Positions 1 to 9,113 of a stretch of DNA of 43,970 nucleotides are shown here, in pieces. Position 1 is the first letter of the stretch. Every line of letters begins with the position of its first letter. The notes below the pieces were generated by a model. It was not told where the DNA came from. It did no database searches and worked only from the letters and a program-made list of their open reading frames with translations. The stretch is from Massilia sp. Root335 (lineage in GTDB: Bacteria; Pseudomonadota; Gammaproteobacteria; Burkholderiales; Burkholderiaceae_D): assembly GCF_001425685.1 (NCBI RefSeq), contig NZ_LMCY01000022.1:220-44189 (forward strand), given 5' to 3'. Position numbers and translations under genes: made by a program.

Positions 1-19
1 CTCCATGCATGACGTCCGC

Positions 20-208
20 GTGGGCACGGTGTGCCCACCCTACGAATCGGTGATGCATGCGTTTGGTGGGCGGAGGCCGCCCACCAAACGAAACGGCGAT
101 GCATGCGTTTGGTGATGCATGCGTACCAAACGTAGGGTGGGCTCCCCGAGCCCACGCGTGACGCCGGCGGACCGCAAACGTCCGGGTGGGCACCCCATGC
201 CCACCCGG
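20..208. repeat. Cluster of four REP-like palindromic hairpins
   Basis: There are four perfect inverted repeats in under 200 bases. GTGGGCAC pairs with GTGCCCAC around a 3-base loop (20-38). CGTTTGGTGGGCGG pairs with its complement around AGG (60-90, 14-bp arms). GTGGGCTC pairs with GAGCCCAC (137-155). CCGGGTGGGCA pairs with TGCCCACCCGG around 5 bases (182-208). The unit GATGCATGCGT also recurs directly at 52, 98 and 114. The shared core is GGGTGGGC, usually preceded by GTA. The same element recurs at 12641-12670. This looks like a dispersed non-coding palindromic (REP/BIME-like) family, not a terminator, because no T-tract follows. No gene is visible in 1-213. Confidence 0.75.
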
Positions 209-213
209 CGGTA

Positions 214-1068
214 TCAAACGCCGCTGACGAACGCTTCGACCAACCGGTTGAATTCCGCCGCGTGCGTCACGTTCATCCCGTGCGAGGCGCCCGTCATGGT
301 GCGCGCCTCGGCATCCGCCATCCACTCCGCAAGCGTCTCCACGTTCTGGCGATACACGCGCGGACTCTTCGCCCCGGCGATCAGCAACGTCCTGCACTTG
401 ATGCTTTCCGCCGCGGCCTGCGTGTAGGCCGGCAGCGGGTCGCGGAACTGCTTCGCCAGCGTGGCCGCGTTGTCGATCGCCATCGTGCGGAACGGGGCGG
501 GGCTCTTGAGCCAGATGCCCGGCATGCTGACCGAGTCGACGAACAACTCCAGGCCGGCCTCGACGTCGCCGTGCCCGATCAATTCCGCCGCCTGCGCGCG
601 CAGCGCATCGGTCGCCGGTGCCGTCGGCGCTTCCGGCATGCCGTCGATGTGCAGCGGGCCGCCCGGATCGGCGAGCGTCAGCGATTTCACGAGGTACGGG
701 TATTCGCGCGCCAGGTGGAAGGCGACGCAGCCGCCGCGCGAGTGGCCCACGAGGTGCACCGGGCCGATATCCATCGCGGTGATGAATTCGGCGAGCTCCG
801 CGACGTGCGTGCTCCAGCTGAACGTGCCCGTTATCGCGGTGTCGTCGGCCGGCCAGTAATGACTGAGGCTGACGGACACGCACAGGAAGCGTTGCGACAG
901 CACGTCGGCCTGGCCGTTCCAGTAGCGGTAGTCGCACAGCGAGCCGTGGACGAACAGCAGCGGTGCGCCGGAGCCGCGCGCCACGTACGGCATGCGCACA
1001 CCCGAGGGCAGGGTGGCAAAGTATGTTTCCGGCGTGGCGAGGGCTTGTTGATCGGTTCGTGCGTTCAT
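214..1068 (-). CDS. Alpha/beta-fold hydrolase
   Basis: A 284-residue cytoplasmic alpha/beta hydrolase of unknown substrate. The sequence shows the oxyanion-hole segment LLFVHGS after the first strands, the nucleophile elbow GHSRGG (Ser nucleophile), and a C-terminal GASHGMN that supplies the catalytic His. The segment AGAKSPRVYR probably carries the region of the acid residue, as in esterase/haloperoxidase-like members of the superfamily. The start at 1068 is chosen because AGGAG lies 7 bases upstream; a longer reading to 1167 would run through the intergenic palindromes. It is divergent from a LysR-type gene (1158) with two palindromes between them, so that regulator probably controls it. 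Substrate cannot be predicted from sequence alone. Confidence 0.88.
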   Translation of the reverse strand: MNARTDQQALATPETYFATLPSGVRMPYVARGSGAPLLFVHGSLCDYRYWNGQADVLSQRFLCVSVSLSHYWPADDTAITGTFSWSTHVAELAEFITAMDIGPVHLVGHSRGGCVAFHLAREYPYLVKSLTLADPGGPLHIDGMPEAPTAPATDALRAQAAELIGHGDVEAGLELFVDSVSMPGIWLKSPAPFRTMAIDNAATLAKQFRDPLPAYTQAAAESIKCRTLLIAGAKSPRVYRQNVETLAEWMADAEARTMTGASHGMNVTHAAEFNRLVEAFVSGV

Positions 1069-1125
1069 GATTGGGCTCCTTTCCGCTACTATGCACCACA
1101 CCCAATCCCAAGAAAATCGCATAAT

Positions 1126-1153
1126 ATTGATCGAATCAATCAGATTTTCTGAT
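1126..1153. promoter_or_regulatory. Two abutting LysR-type palindromes (T-N11-A)
   Basis: ATTGATCGAATCAAT (1126-1140) has perfect 6-bp arms around CGA. ATCAGATTTTCTGAT (1139-1153) has perfect 6-bp arms around TTT. The two overlap by two bases, and each fits the T-N11-A pattern of LysR-family sites. They sit between the divergent hydrolase and LysR genes, ending 4 bases before the LysR start codon. They probably serve autoregulation and control of the hydrolase. Confidence 0.65.
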
Positions 1154-1157
1154 ACCA

Positions 1158-2009
1158 ATGAAAACACTCGATCTCGACGTCCTGGCCATGATCGTGGCCG
1201 TGGCCGATACCGGCACCATCAGCCGCGCGGCCGAAGTGGTGCACCGCTCGCAATCGGCGGTGAGCATGCAGATCAAGACGCTGGAGACGGCGCTCGGCAA
1301 GCCGCTGTTCGTGCGCGGGCCCCGCAGCGTCACGCCGACGCAGGACGGCGAGGTCCTGCTGACGTACGCCCGGCGCATGCTCGCGCTGCGCGACGAAGCG
1401 TGGGCCGCCGTGGTGCGGCCGGACATCACGGGGCGCGTCGTCATCGGTGTGCCGGACGATTACGCGTCGTCGCTGCTGCCGTCGATTCTCAAGAAGTTTT
1501 CCGCCACCTATCCGAAGGTGCAGATCCAGGTGGTGGGATTGCCGAGCGTGGCGCTCGCGCCGATGGTCAAGGACGGGTCGGTCGACCTGGTGTGCGCGAC
1601 GCGCGTGAAGGGCCTGGCGGGAGAATTCATCCGCTTCGAGCCGATGGTATGGGCCGCGCCGCCCGGCGCCCGCGCCATCTGGAGCGAACGCCCGCTGCCG
1701 ATCGCCGTGTTCTTGCCCGGCAGCGTCGCGCGCGAGAACGCGATCCGCAGCCTCGAACGGGCGAAGATTCCGTATCGGACGTCGTACGAGAGCCCGAGCC
1801 TGATGGGGCTCCTCAGCATGGTCGAAGCGGGGCTGGCGGTGGCGCCCCTCGCGCGCTGCGCGGTGCCCGCCCACCTCACCCTGCTCGGCCAGGCGCAGGG
1901 GCTGCCGGAAATCGACCCGCTCGAAGTCATCCTCGCGCGCAGCACCAAATCGAAGCGGCCGCCGTGCGACTTCCTGGCCGAGAAGATCATGTCGGAACTG
2001 CGGCGCTGA
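1158..2009 (+). CDS. LysR-family transcriptional regulator
   Basis: A 283-residue LysR-type regulator. The N-terminal winged helix-turn-helix spans about residues 4-63, with ISRAAEVVHRSQSAVSMQIKTLE as the HTH followed by the usual G.PLFVR wing. An effector-binding domain (periplasmic-binding fold) spans about 90-280. The segment SQSAVSMQIKTLE resembles the LrhA/HexA-like branch. The ATG at 1158 follows directly on two T-N11-A palindromes, which points to autorepression. The divergent partner is the alpha/beta hydrolase (start 1068), its most likely target. The effector is unknown. Confidence 0.93.
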   Translation: MKTLDLDVLAMIVAVADTGTISRAAEVVHRSQSAVSMQIKTLETALGKPLFVRGPRSVTPTQDGEVLLTYARRMLALRDEAWAAVVRPDITGRVVIGVPDDYASSLLPSILKKFSATYPKVQIQVVGLPSVALAPMVKDGSVDLVCATRVKGLAGEFIRFEPMVWAAPPGARAIWSERPLPIAVFLPGSVARENAIRSLERAKIPYRTSYESPSLMGLLSMVEAGLAVAPLARCAVPAHLTLLGQAQGLPEIDPLEVILARSTKSKRPPCDFLAEKIMSELRR

Positions 2010-2189
2010 CCGTATCGGAGGTCATGCCGTGTAGACGGCACCCGGATCGGGATCGCCGGGCGGGCCGCCTGGGTGCGCGACCGGCGCGGGCAATCTGGTC
2101 AGGTCGGTGCCGCCGCGGCGCCCGCGCTGGATACGGGCACCGTGCGGGACGATCGGACGAGATCGTCCCGCCGGCAGATGACCGCGCGA

Positions 2190-3123
2190 TTATTGCTGGG
2201 TAGCCTGGTAGATCTGGTAGCTGTTGCCGCCGACGCCTTTGACGCTGTAGATGAAAATCGCCGGCAGCGCCGTGCCGCGCCACATACGCGACCGCGCGGG
2301 CCATGCGTTCGAAGGCATCGTCGGGCAGGGCGCTGAATTGCATCAGGCCGCCGTCGTCGACGAACACCTTGCCCTCGTAGATGGCAGGGAGCGCCAGCGC
2401 GTCCATGCGGGCGACGATCTCCTTGCGCGTCCGCCACGTCGCCGCCGAGGCCCCCACGATGAGTGCGTCCACGCGGGCTTTTTCCAGTCCGGCCAGTACC
2501 GCCCGCAACCGGGCGGCGTCGGCCACGTCGTAGTCGATCAGTGTGATGCCGCGCTGGCGCGCGTAGCGGTGCGCGCGCGCGTTGCAGCCGCCATCCGGCG
2601 CGCTGCCGTCGTGCAGGAATCCCATCCTGCGCGCCGCCGGCAAGGAGTCGGCCATGAGTTCCACGAGCTTGTCGTCGAGGCAGCGATAGGTCGTGACGCC
2701 TGTGACGTTGCGGCCCGGACGGGCGTAGCTGGCGATGAGGCCGCGCGCCAGCGGATCGTCGTGGGCCCGGAACACGACCGGGACCGCCACCGCCGTCCGC
2801 GCGGCGACGACAGCGCTGGCGGCATCGAAATCGAAGCAGACGATCAGGTCGGGCCGGCGCCGGTCGAGGTTGCGCGCCAGCTGGCGGAGCCGCGCGGGGT
2901 CGAACGAGGCGAAGTCTTCGGTGAAGCGGGCGTTGGCCGTCAGAGCCGGATCGATGCGGACGAGCGCGGCGCGCAACGCCGGCAGCAGCGCGGCGTCCGG
3001 CGGCGGCGAGGACAGGCAGGCGATGTCGACCGGTGTCCCGGCGCGCGCCGGCAACGGCAGCGCCCCCAGCACCAGGCTGGCGAGGAATGCGCGGCGCGGC
3101 ATGCAGGCAGGTGGGCGGCCCAT
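2190..3123 (-). pseudogene. ABC-type substrate-binding protein, frameshifted near its C-terminus
   Basis: A secreted, periplasmic-binding-fold protein of the ABC substrate-binding family with a YdhV/TrpX-like layout (PF04392 type). The start is ATG at 3123, with AGGAG about 9 bases upstream, and the signal sequence has a twin-arginine-like RRAFLAS. The fold is followed by segments such as PVVFRAHDDP, GVTTY and PAIYEGKVFVDDGGLMQFS, typical of the family. The main frame then loses the family ending and runs into an Arg-rich tail that stops at 1987, overlapping the LysR gene. Shifting frame within 2258-2277 restores IFIYSVKGVGGNSYQIYQ and a TAA at 2190, giving about 310 residues. The repaired length contains one extra base. 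This is either a genuine recent frameshift or a sequence error. No permease or ATPase gene is adjacent. Confidence 0.72.
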
Positions 3124-3245
3124 CGTCAATGTCTCCTGGGAGCATTGGCCGGATGGCTAATGCATTGGGCCTATTGTCACCTTAACTTAACAATGTTTCA
3201 ATACATTCACTTTTTTCGTTACACAACCTTCGTCGGGAGATCACC

Positions 3246-3905
3246 ATGTTGCACCGCTTCGTACACCGGTTCTGCACGTTCGCACTGGCGTGCACCGCCG
3301 CGCTTTCCATCGCCCACACCACCCCCGCTGTCGCCCAGCCTATCATCGACGAGGGTTTGTCGGCCGATTGCAGCAAGGGCTTGAAGGGTCCCGTCGTGAA
3401 ACCGACCTCCGACAGCAAGATCACCCATCAATACATGTTGCTGCTCGTCTTCAAAAAAGGTACGGGGAGCAAGTATTTCGGCAACCCCAAGCCGGGGCAG
3501 TACGGTTGCATCCCGAACGCCGACGGCAAGCACGATGCGGACGGAAAGTTGCACGTCGAGGCCACGGGAACGCAGCTGATGGTCGCCACCTGTCCGAACG
3601 ATTGCTCGTATCCGTTGGGGAAGCATGAAGCCATGAACGACGGTGCCGATCCGCTTGGATTGAACGCATGGGGCATCGCGTCGGCCGTCGATTCGGCGCC
3701 GCCCGGAGGCGGTCCGGACCGTCATATCGAAGTCTGGGAGGTTCCGGTGTTCAACGCGTGCCATGCGCGCAGCTTGTATGCGTTCAGCACCGAGAAGGGC
3801 AGCGGATTATTGACCCACGCCTACGCGGCCGGCGACATGCTCGGCGAAATGCTCGTCGGTTACAGGAGCGGCGAGCACGGCATGCCGATTTTTACCTGCC
3901 CGTGA
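3246..3905 (+). CDS. Secreted hypothetical protein with six cysteines
   Basis: I do not recognise this family. The 219-residue product has a clear Sec signal peptide (basic start, hydrophobic core FALACTAALSIAH, cleavage near AVAQ, about residue 31). The mature part is about 188 residues with six cysteines, including the close pair CPNDC and a final CP two residues from the end. That suggests disulfides in the periplasm or outside the cell. GGGAGA precedes the ATG by 4 bases, so the start is well supported. Its stop is 9 bases from the convergent MFS stop, and it has its own roughly 120-bp upstream region. It is less GC-rich and less strongly codon-biased than its neighbours, which could mean transfer. 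Function unknown. Confidence 0.75.
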   Translation: MLHRFVHRFCTFALACTAALSIAHTTPAVAQPIIDEGLSADCSKGLKGPVVKPTSDSKITHQYMLLLVFKKGTGSKYFGNPKPGQYGCIPNADGKHDADGKLHVEATGTQLMVATCPNDCSYPLGKHEAMNDGADPLGLNAWGIASAVDSAPPGGGPDRHIEVWEVPVFNACHARSLYAFSTEKGSGLLTHAYAAGDMLGEMLVGYRSGEHGMPIFTCP

Positions 3906-3914
3906 CTGCCGTGC

Positions 3915-5147
3915 TCAAGCCGGCGCCGGCGCCAGCGCCGGCCCCACCGGCTCCAGCCCGCGCAAGCGCAGCGCGATCATCAGCGCGGCGCCGAGCAGCA
4001 CGCCCAGCAGCGCCACGACGCCGCCCCAGCCGCCGTGTTCCCACAACACGCCGCACAGCCAGCCCACGAGACTGGAGCCCAGGTAGTAGAACGATAAATA
4101 CAGCGCCGACGCCAGCGCCTGCTGCGTGCGGGCGCGCCGGCCCACCCAGCTGCTGGCGATCGAGTGCGACGCGAAGAAACCGAACGTGAACACGGCCATG
4201 CCGGCCACGATGACGGCGAGATTGTGGGCCAGGGTCAGCAGCAGGCCCGCCAGCATCGTCCCCATGACGGTCCACAGGACGTGGCGGCGGCCCAGCCGGT
4301 CGGCGCGGCGGCCGGCCCAGACCGAGCTGAAGATGCCGAGCAGGTAGAGCAGGGAGATGCCGCCGACGACGCTCTGGCGCAGTCCGAACGGCGCGCCCAG
4401 CAGGCGAAAGCCGATGAAATTGTAGGCGCTCACGAAGCAGCCCATCAGCAGGAACGACAGCGCGAACAGCCAGGGCAGGCCGGCGTCGCCGAAGTGGCGG
4501 CGCAGGCCGGAGAGCGTCGCCGCCAGTCCGCCCGACGACGGCCGGAAGTTGCGCGATTCGGGCAGGCTGCGCCAGAATTCCCACGCCGCCAGCAGGCCCG
4601 CGACGCCCATCACGGCGAGGGCCACGCGCCAGGACAGGAAGTCGGACAGGATCGCCGCCAGCATCCGCCCGACCATGCCGCCGAACGCATTGCCGCTGAT
4701 GTACAACCCCATCGACACGCCGAGCGACGCCGGCTCGATTTCCTCGCTGAGATACGCCATCGCGACGGCGGGCATGCCGCCCAGCGCGAAGCCCAGCAGC
4801 GTGCGCGCCGCCAGCAGCTGGGCGTAGTCGCGCGCGAAGGCCGCCACCACCGTCATGATCGCGGACACGACCAGGGCGACGACCATCATGTTCTTGCGCC
4901 CGAGGCGGTCGGACAGGACGGATGAAAACAGCAGGGACACGGCCAGCGCGGCCGTCGCCAGCGACAGCGACAGGCTGCTCTGCGCCGGCGTCAGCGCGAA
5001 CTCCTGCGCCAGCAGCGGCATCAGCGGCTGCACGCAGTACAGCAGCGCGAAGCAGGAAAAGCCGCCGAAGAACAGCGCGCGGTTCGTACGGCGGTAAGCG
5101 GGGACGGGACGGGACATGGCGGTACGGAGCAGGATGCGATGTCCCAT
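3915..5147 (-). CDS. MFS transporter, YnfM-like
   Basis: A 12-helix major facilitator protein of 410 residues, in the inner membrane. The loop after TM2 carries the MFS motif SDRLGRKN, and the second half has the matching GRRADRLGRR. FALLYCVQPLMPLLAQEF near the N-terminus is typical of the YnfM/arabinose-efflux-like branch, usually proton-driven exporters of small molecules. The substrate is not predictable. The start is uncertain: 5147 gives MGHRILL, while an ATG at 5117 gives MSRPVPAY, which looks more like a natural N-terminus. Neither has a clear ribosome binding site. It is divergent from a LysR gene at 5215, which probably regulates it. Confidence 0.88.
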   Translation of the reverse strand: MGHRILLRTAMSRPVPAYRRTNRALFFGGFSCFALLYCVQPLMPLLAQEFALTPAQSSLSLSLATAALAVSLLFSSVLSDRLGRKNMMVVALVVSAIMTVVAAFARDYAQLLAARTLLGFALGGMPAVAMAYLSEEIEPASLGVSMGLYISGNAFGGMVGRMLAAILSDFLSWRVALAVMGVAGLLAAWEFWRSLPESRNFRPSSGGLAATLSGLRRHFGDAGLPWLFALSFLLMGCFVSAYNFIGFRLLGAPFGLRQSVVGGISLLYLLGIFSSVWAGRRADRLGRRHVLWTVMGTMLAGLLLTLAHNLAVIVAGMAVFTFGFFASHSIASSWVGRRARTQQALASALYLSFYYLGSSLVGWLCGVLWEHGGWGGVVALLGVLLGAALMIALRLRGLEPVGPALAPAPA

Positions 5148-5194
5148 CCTAGGATTGCCGAAACTGACTGTCCAATATATATTTGTGGCGTTAC

Positions 5195-5213
5195 TTATCG
5201 TTTAAACAGATAA
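5195..5213. promoter_or_regulatory. Palindrome upstream of LysR gene
   Basis: TTATC and GATAA flank a central GTTTAAAC, itself a perfect 8-bp palindrome. The site ends one base before the LysR start codon, in the 67-bp divergent interval with the MFS gene. It is a candidate autoregulatory operator for the LysR protein at 5215. Confidence 0.5.
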
Positions 5214-5214
5214 C

Positions 5215-6105
5215 ATGGAACTCAGGCACCTGCGTTACTTCGTGGCCGTGGCGGAAGAACTGAGTTTTACGCGCGCCGCCGAGCGGCTGCACATCGGCCA
5301 GCCGCCGCTGAGCCAGCAGATCCAGGCGCTCGAACACGAGATCGGCGCCCGGCTGTTCGAACGCAACAAGCGGCGTGTCCTGCTGACGGAAGCGGGGCGC
5401 CTGTTCCTCGTGGACGCGCGGCGCATGCTGGCGTTGTCCGAACAGGCCAAGGAAACAGCGCGCCGTGCCCACCTGGGCGAGGCGGGCGAGTTGCGCGTCG
5501 GGTTCACCTTCTCCACCCCGTTCACGCCGCTGTTCGCCAAGGTCGTGCGGCGCTACCGCCAGCAGTATCCCGGCGTGCTGCTGACGTTCCAGGAGATGGC
5601 GACGCTGCCGCAGCTGGCAAGGATCGAGGCGCGCGAGCTGGACGTGGGCTTCGTGCGGCCGGCCTCCATGCCCTTGCCGTCCACGGTGGCGGTGACGATG
5701 CTGCGCCGCGATCCGCTGCGCCTCGTGCTGCCGGCGGACGGGCCGCTCGCGCGGAAAAAATCGATCACCGTGAAAGACCTGGCGGACCAGGCGTTCGTCG
5801 TGTTTCCCAAGGAAGCCGGCACCGGCATCTATCACCAGATCCTCGACATGTGCCGCGCCGCCGGCTTCTCGCCGACCATCGCGATGGAGGCGGGCGAGCC
5901 GTCGACGATCATCGGCCTCGTCGCCGCCGGCTGCGGCATTTCCGTCCTGCCCAGTTCCTTCGAGGGGATCCACATGGACGGCGTCGTCTACCGGCCGCTG
6001 GTCGACGCCGCGGCCACGACGTCGATGCTGCTCGCGCGGCATGCCGACGGCGGCGGTCCGCTGGTGGACGCGTTCGTCGCCATTGCGCAGGCTGCCGTGG
6101 AATGA
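5215..6105 (+). CDS. LysR-family transcriptional regulator (CatR/BenM-like)
   Basis: A 296-residue LysR-type regulator that opens with MELRHLRYFVAVAEE, the N-terminus typical of the CatR/BenM/CbbR-like branch. The winged HTH spans about residues 1-60 (FTRAAERLHIGQPPLSQQI). The effector domain spans about 90-290, with GELRVGFTFST at its start. The short interval to the divergent MFS gene and the palindrome before its ATG suggest that it controls the exporter and itself. Related proteins often sense aromatic acids, but nothing here fixes the ligand. Confidence 0.93.
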   Translation: MELRHLRYFVAVAEELSFTRAAERLHIGQPPLSQQIQALEHEIGARLFERNKRRVLLTEAGRLFLVDARRMLALSEQAKETARRAHLGEAGELRVGFTFSTPFTPLFAKVVRRYRQQYPGVLLTFQEMATLPQLARIEARELDVGFVRPASMPLPSTVAVTMLRRDPLRLVLPADGPLARKKSITVKDLADQAFVVFPKEAGTGIYHQILDMCRAAGFSPTIAMEAGEPSTIIGLVAAGCGISVLPSSFEGIHMDGVVYRPLVDAAATTSMLLARHADGGGPLVDAFVAIAQAAVE

Positions 6106-6123
6106 CAGCCGGCGACGCCATCC

Positions 6124-8997
6124 CTAGTCCGCATAGCTGATACGGTCACGGCCTTCATTCTTCGACCGGTACAGAGCCTGGTCGGCGCGGTCGACCAGTT
6201 CGAGCGGATCGCGGCGGGTCCCGGGCGTAAAGCCGACGACGCCGAAGCTCGCGGTGACGGCCAGTGTCTTCCCCGTGCCGATATCGACCGGTTCGGCGCG
6301 CACGATCCCGCGCAACGCATCGATCCGGCCCGAATCGGCCGGCAGCGTCAAGCCGGGCAATACGATGATGAATTCTTCGCCGCCGTAGCGCCCGACCGCG
6401 TCGTAAGGCCGCACGGCCGACTTCAGGCGGCGCGCCGTTTCCACCAGCACCGCGTCGCCCGCCAGGTGTCCATGCGTGTCGTTGACCCGTTTGAAGTAAT
6501 CCAGATCCAGCAGCACCAGCGCGAAACTCTCGCCCGAGCGCAGGCATTTCTCGATCTCGCGCTCGACGATTTCCATCGTCGCGCTGCGGTTCCAGCAGCC
6601 GGTCAGCCCGTCCTTCAAGGCGCGTATGCGCATCTCCTCGCGCGACAGTTCCAGCTCGTGCGTTCTTTCCTGCACCAGCGCCGCCAGCCTGGTTTCGCGC
6701 CGCGTCAGCGCGCGCAGGCGGACGCGATGGAAACCATAAAACGCACCCAGCGTGGCGACGACGCACAGTCCGTAGAAAAGGCCGCTGCGCCACCAGGGCG
6801 GGGTAATCGAGAAGGCCAGTTCGGCCGGTGCCGACTGCTCCCCGGTTTCATTGTCGACGGCAACGAGCTGGAAGCGGTAATCGCCGCCCGGCAGGGCCGC
6901 ATAACGCACTTCCGGCTGCACCGTTTCATTCCACTGATCGTCGACGCCGAGCATGCGGAATCGATAATGGAATCCCTGGCGGTCCTCGTATTGCAGGTTG
7001 GCGAGGTGGAATACAAGCTGGTCCGCCGTCCACGGCAATGCCGCGGCGCCTGCCGCCAGGGGGCGGCCGCCGCGGATCGCCGCTTCGATCACCGGCTTGC
7101 GTGCGGCGGCATCGAACAGGCGTTCGGGATGCAGGACGTGCGACAGGCCGTTGCTGGTGATGAGCCACATCGAGCCGTCACGGTCTTCGTATGATGTGTA
7201 GCCGTTCGAATCGTTCCATGCCAGGCCGTGCGTCTGGTTCAGCAGGCGCCAGCGGTTGCGGTTCCATACCGCGAAGCCCACGTCCAGTCCCACCCAGATC
7301 CAGCCGCGGCTGTCTTCGGCCAACGAATGGATGGCGCGATCGCGCAACACCGGCGCATCGATACGCGTGGCGCGCGGGACGCCGCGGGGATGAAGCTGCC
7401 ACAAGCCTTCGTACGTGCTCGCCAACAGCGTACCGTCGCGCGTGCAAGCGAATGCCACGATGTCACGGCCATGCAACGCTGCGCCAAACGGCAAGACCTC
7501 CCACTCATGGCCGTTGAAATGCAGGATGTCGGCCACGCTCGCGAACCACAGGTCGCCGTGCCGGTCCGCGCAGCCGAAGGTCACCGGATTTTGCGGGTGA
7601 CGGCCGGCCACGGCGGGAATGGGCGCCGCTTGCGGTTGCGCGCCGGCCGGCGCGGTGTCGGGCAGCACGCGCAGGCCGTTCGCGGTCGCCATCCAGATCC
7701 GTCCACGGTCCGCCAGCACGTGGCTGATCAGCGGCTGATGCGCGATCAACGTCGTTCGCGCGGCGCGGTCGCGGCGCAGCAGCAGGCCGGAATACGTGCC
7801 GGCCCATAACCGGTCCTGCGTGTCGATGTCCATGGCTACCCACTGGTGTCCGGCAAAGGCCGCCGGCCCGGCGTCGGCCGTGAACCGGCGCTCGCCCGGG
7901 GCTTGCGAGGCATGGCCCGAGCGCGTGCCAACGTGCAGGGTGCCGTGGCGGTCCCGCTGCACGGAGATGACGACGTCGTCCGGCAATCCCTGGGACGCGG
8001 TCCAGTTCTCCAGATTGCCATAGCCGAGCCAATGCACCAGGCCTCGTCCCAGGGTGCCCAGCCAGATGCCGTGCTCGTGGTCCTGCAGGATGGCCGTGAC
8101 GCCCCCGCCGGCATGCAGATCCTGGTCGTTGCCGAAGGATTCCCATCCGCCCTCATGCCAGCGCACCAGGCCCGAGTCGGCATTGGTCATCACCTTGCCA
8201 TCCGCGTCCACCTGCAGTTCGGTGCGCAGGGAATGCTTGCGTATCTCGTCCGGTGTGCGCTCCTCGAAGCGGCCGGCGCCTGCCGGCAGTGCGAAGACGC
8301 GTGTCGCGCTGCGGATCCACAGCGTGCCGGCGGCGTCGCGCGCGATGCTGGTCCATTTATCCGCGGGCAGGCCGGCGTCGCGCCCGTCGACGACGACACG
8401 GCCATGACTGACGGTGCACAAGGATTGCATGCATCCCATCCGCAGGCTGCCGTCCGCATCGACGTGGATGCTGGCGATTTTTGCCAGTTCCGGCTGGGCC
8501 CGTATCTGCGCGGGGGTGAAGTAATTGCGGACGCTGGTGTCGCCGCCGTGCCGCGCGATCGCCAGCAGGCGACCCTCCGTGACGAGCAGGACGTCCTTGT
8601 CCGGTCCCTCGGCGCCGACCTGTCCCGGCCAGACCGCGATCGGCTTGCCCTGGTACAGGACGACGGACAGCCGCCCGCCGTCGAGGCGGTAGAAATTCTC
8701 GTACGTGCCGACCCAGGTTCCCGCGGCGCGGCCGGCGAACAGCGCGGTCACATCGGTATCCGCGAGGCCGTCCGGCGCGCCGTAGCGGCGGAAATCCGCG
8801 CCATTGAAACGGAACAGACCGTTTTCCGTGCCGACCCAGAGATAACCCGCGCCATCCTGCGCCAGCGCCGTGACGGCCAGATTGCCCAGTCCTTCACCCT
8901 GGCCAAATTGCTTCAGTGATAATTGCTGGGCAGACGCCTGCATGACCAGACAGGTAAGGGCAAGCCCGGAAAGGCGTAGGGTCAACTTCGGATTCAT
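6124..8997 (-). CDS. Membrane diguanylate cyclase with periplasmic beta-propeller sensor
   Basis: A 957-residue hybrid sensor. A signal peptide (1-24) is followed by about 600 residues of repeats ending in patterns such as LWVGT.NGL and IWLGT.GRGL. These are the two-component-regulator propeller repeats, here forming a periplasmic double propeller. A Y_Y_Y-type beta-sandwich follows (about 650-730). One membrane helix (735-757) and a short coiled region lead to a C-terminal GGDEF domain (about 795-957) with active-site GGEEF at 872-876. RPYD five residues before it is the RxxD product-inhibition site. It should make cyclic di-GMP from two GTP in response to an extracytoplasmic ligand. It stands alone, 18 bp from the end of the convergent LysR gene. 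The ligand is unknown; carbohydrate sensing is plausible from context. Confidence 0.93.
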   Translation of the reverse strand: MNPKLTLRLSGLALTCLVMQASAQQLSLKQFGQGEGLGNLAVTALAQDGAGYLWVGTENGLFRFNGADFRRYGAPDGLADTDVTALFAGRAAGTWVGTYENFYRLDGGRLSVVLYQGKPIAVWPGQVGAEGPDKDVLLVTEGRLLAIARHGGDTSVRNYFTPAQIRAQPELAKIASIHVDADGSLRMGCMQSLCTVSHGRVVVDGRDAGLPADKWTSIARDAAGTLWIRSATRVFALPAGAGRFEERTPDEIRKHSLRTELQVDADGKVMTNADSGLVRWHEGGWESFGNDQDLHAGGGVTAILQDHEHGIWLGTLGRGLVHWLGYGNLENWTASQGLPDDVVISVQRDRHGTLHVGTRSGHASQAPGERRFTADAGPAAFAGHQWVAMDIDTQDRLWAGTYSGLLLRRDRAARTTLIAHQPLISHVLADRGRIWMATANGLRVLPDTAPAGAQPQAAPIPAVAGRHPQNPVTFGCADRHGDLWFASVADILHFNGHEWEVLPFGAALHGRDIVAFACTRDGTLLASTYEGLWQLHPRGVPRATRIDAPVLRDRAIHSLAEDSRGWIWVGLDVGFAVWNRNRWRLLNQTHGLAWNDSNGYTSYEDRDGSMWLITSNGLSHVLHPERLFDAAARKPVIEAAIRGGRPLAAGAAALPWTADQLVFHLANLQYEDRQGFHYRFRMLGVDDQWNETVQPEVRYAALPGGDYRFQLVAVDNETGEQSAPAELAFSITPPWWRSGLFYGLCVVATLGAFYGFHRVRLRALTRRETRLAALVQERTHELELSREEMRIRALKDGLTGCWNRSATMEIVEREIEKCLRSGESFALVLLDLDYFKRVNDTHGHLAGDAVLVETARRLKSAVRPYDAVGRYGGEEFIIVLPGLTLPADSGRIDALRGIVRAEPVDIGTGKTLAVTASFGVVGFTPGTRRDPLELVDRADQALYRSKNEGRDRISYAD

Positions 8998-9113
8998 GAC
9001 ATGGAGATAAATATGGCGTTACATTGTCCGATCTTACCTTATATTGCGTGATGGCAATATTGTTGTCGCCTCTTTATGTTGCAGCGCAGCGCAGCAAACT
9101 ATCGTATGTTTTC

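Noticed and set aside
50..130. Short repeats at 52, 98 and 114 considered as a CRISPR array
   Set aside because: Units are 11-17 bases, unevenly spaced and nested in hairpins; no cas genes are present.
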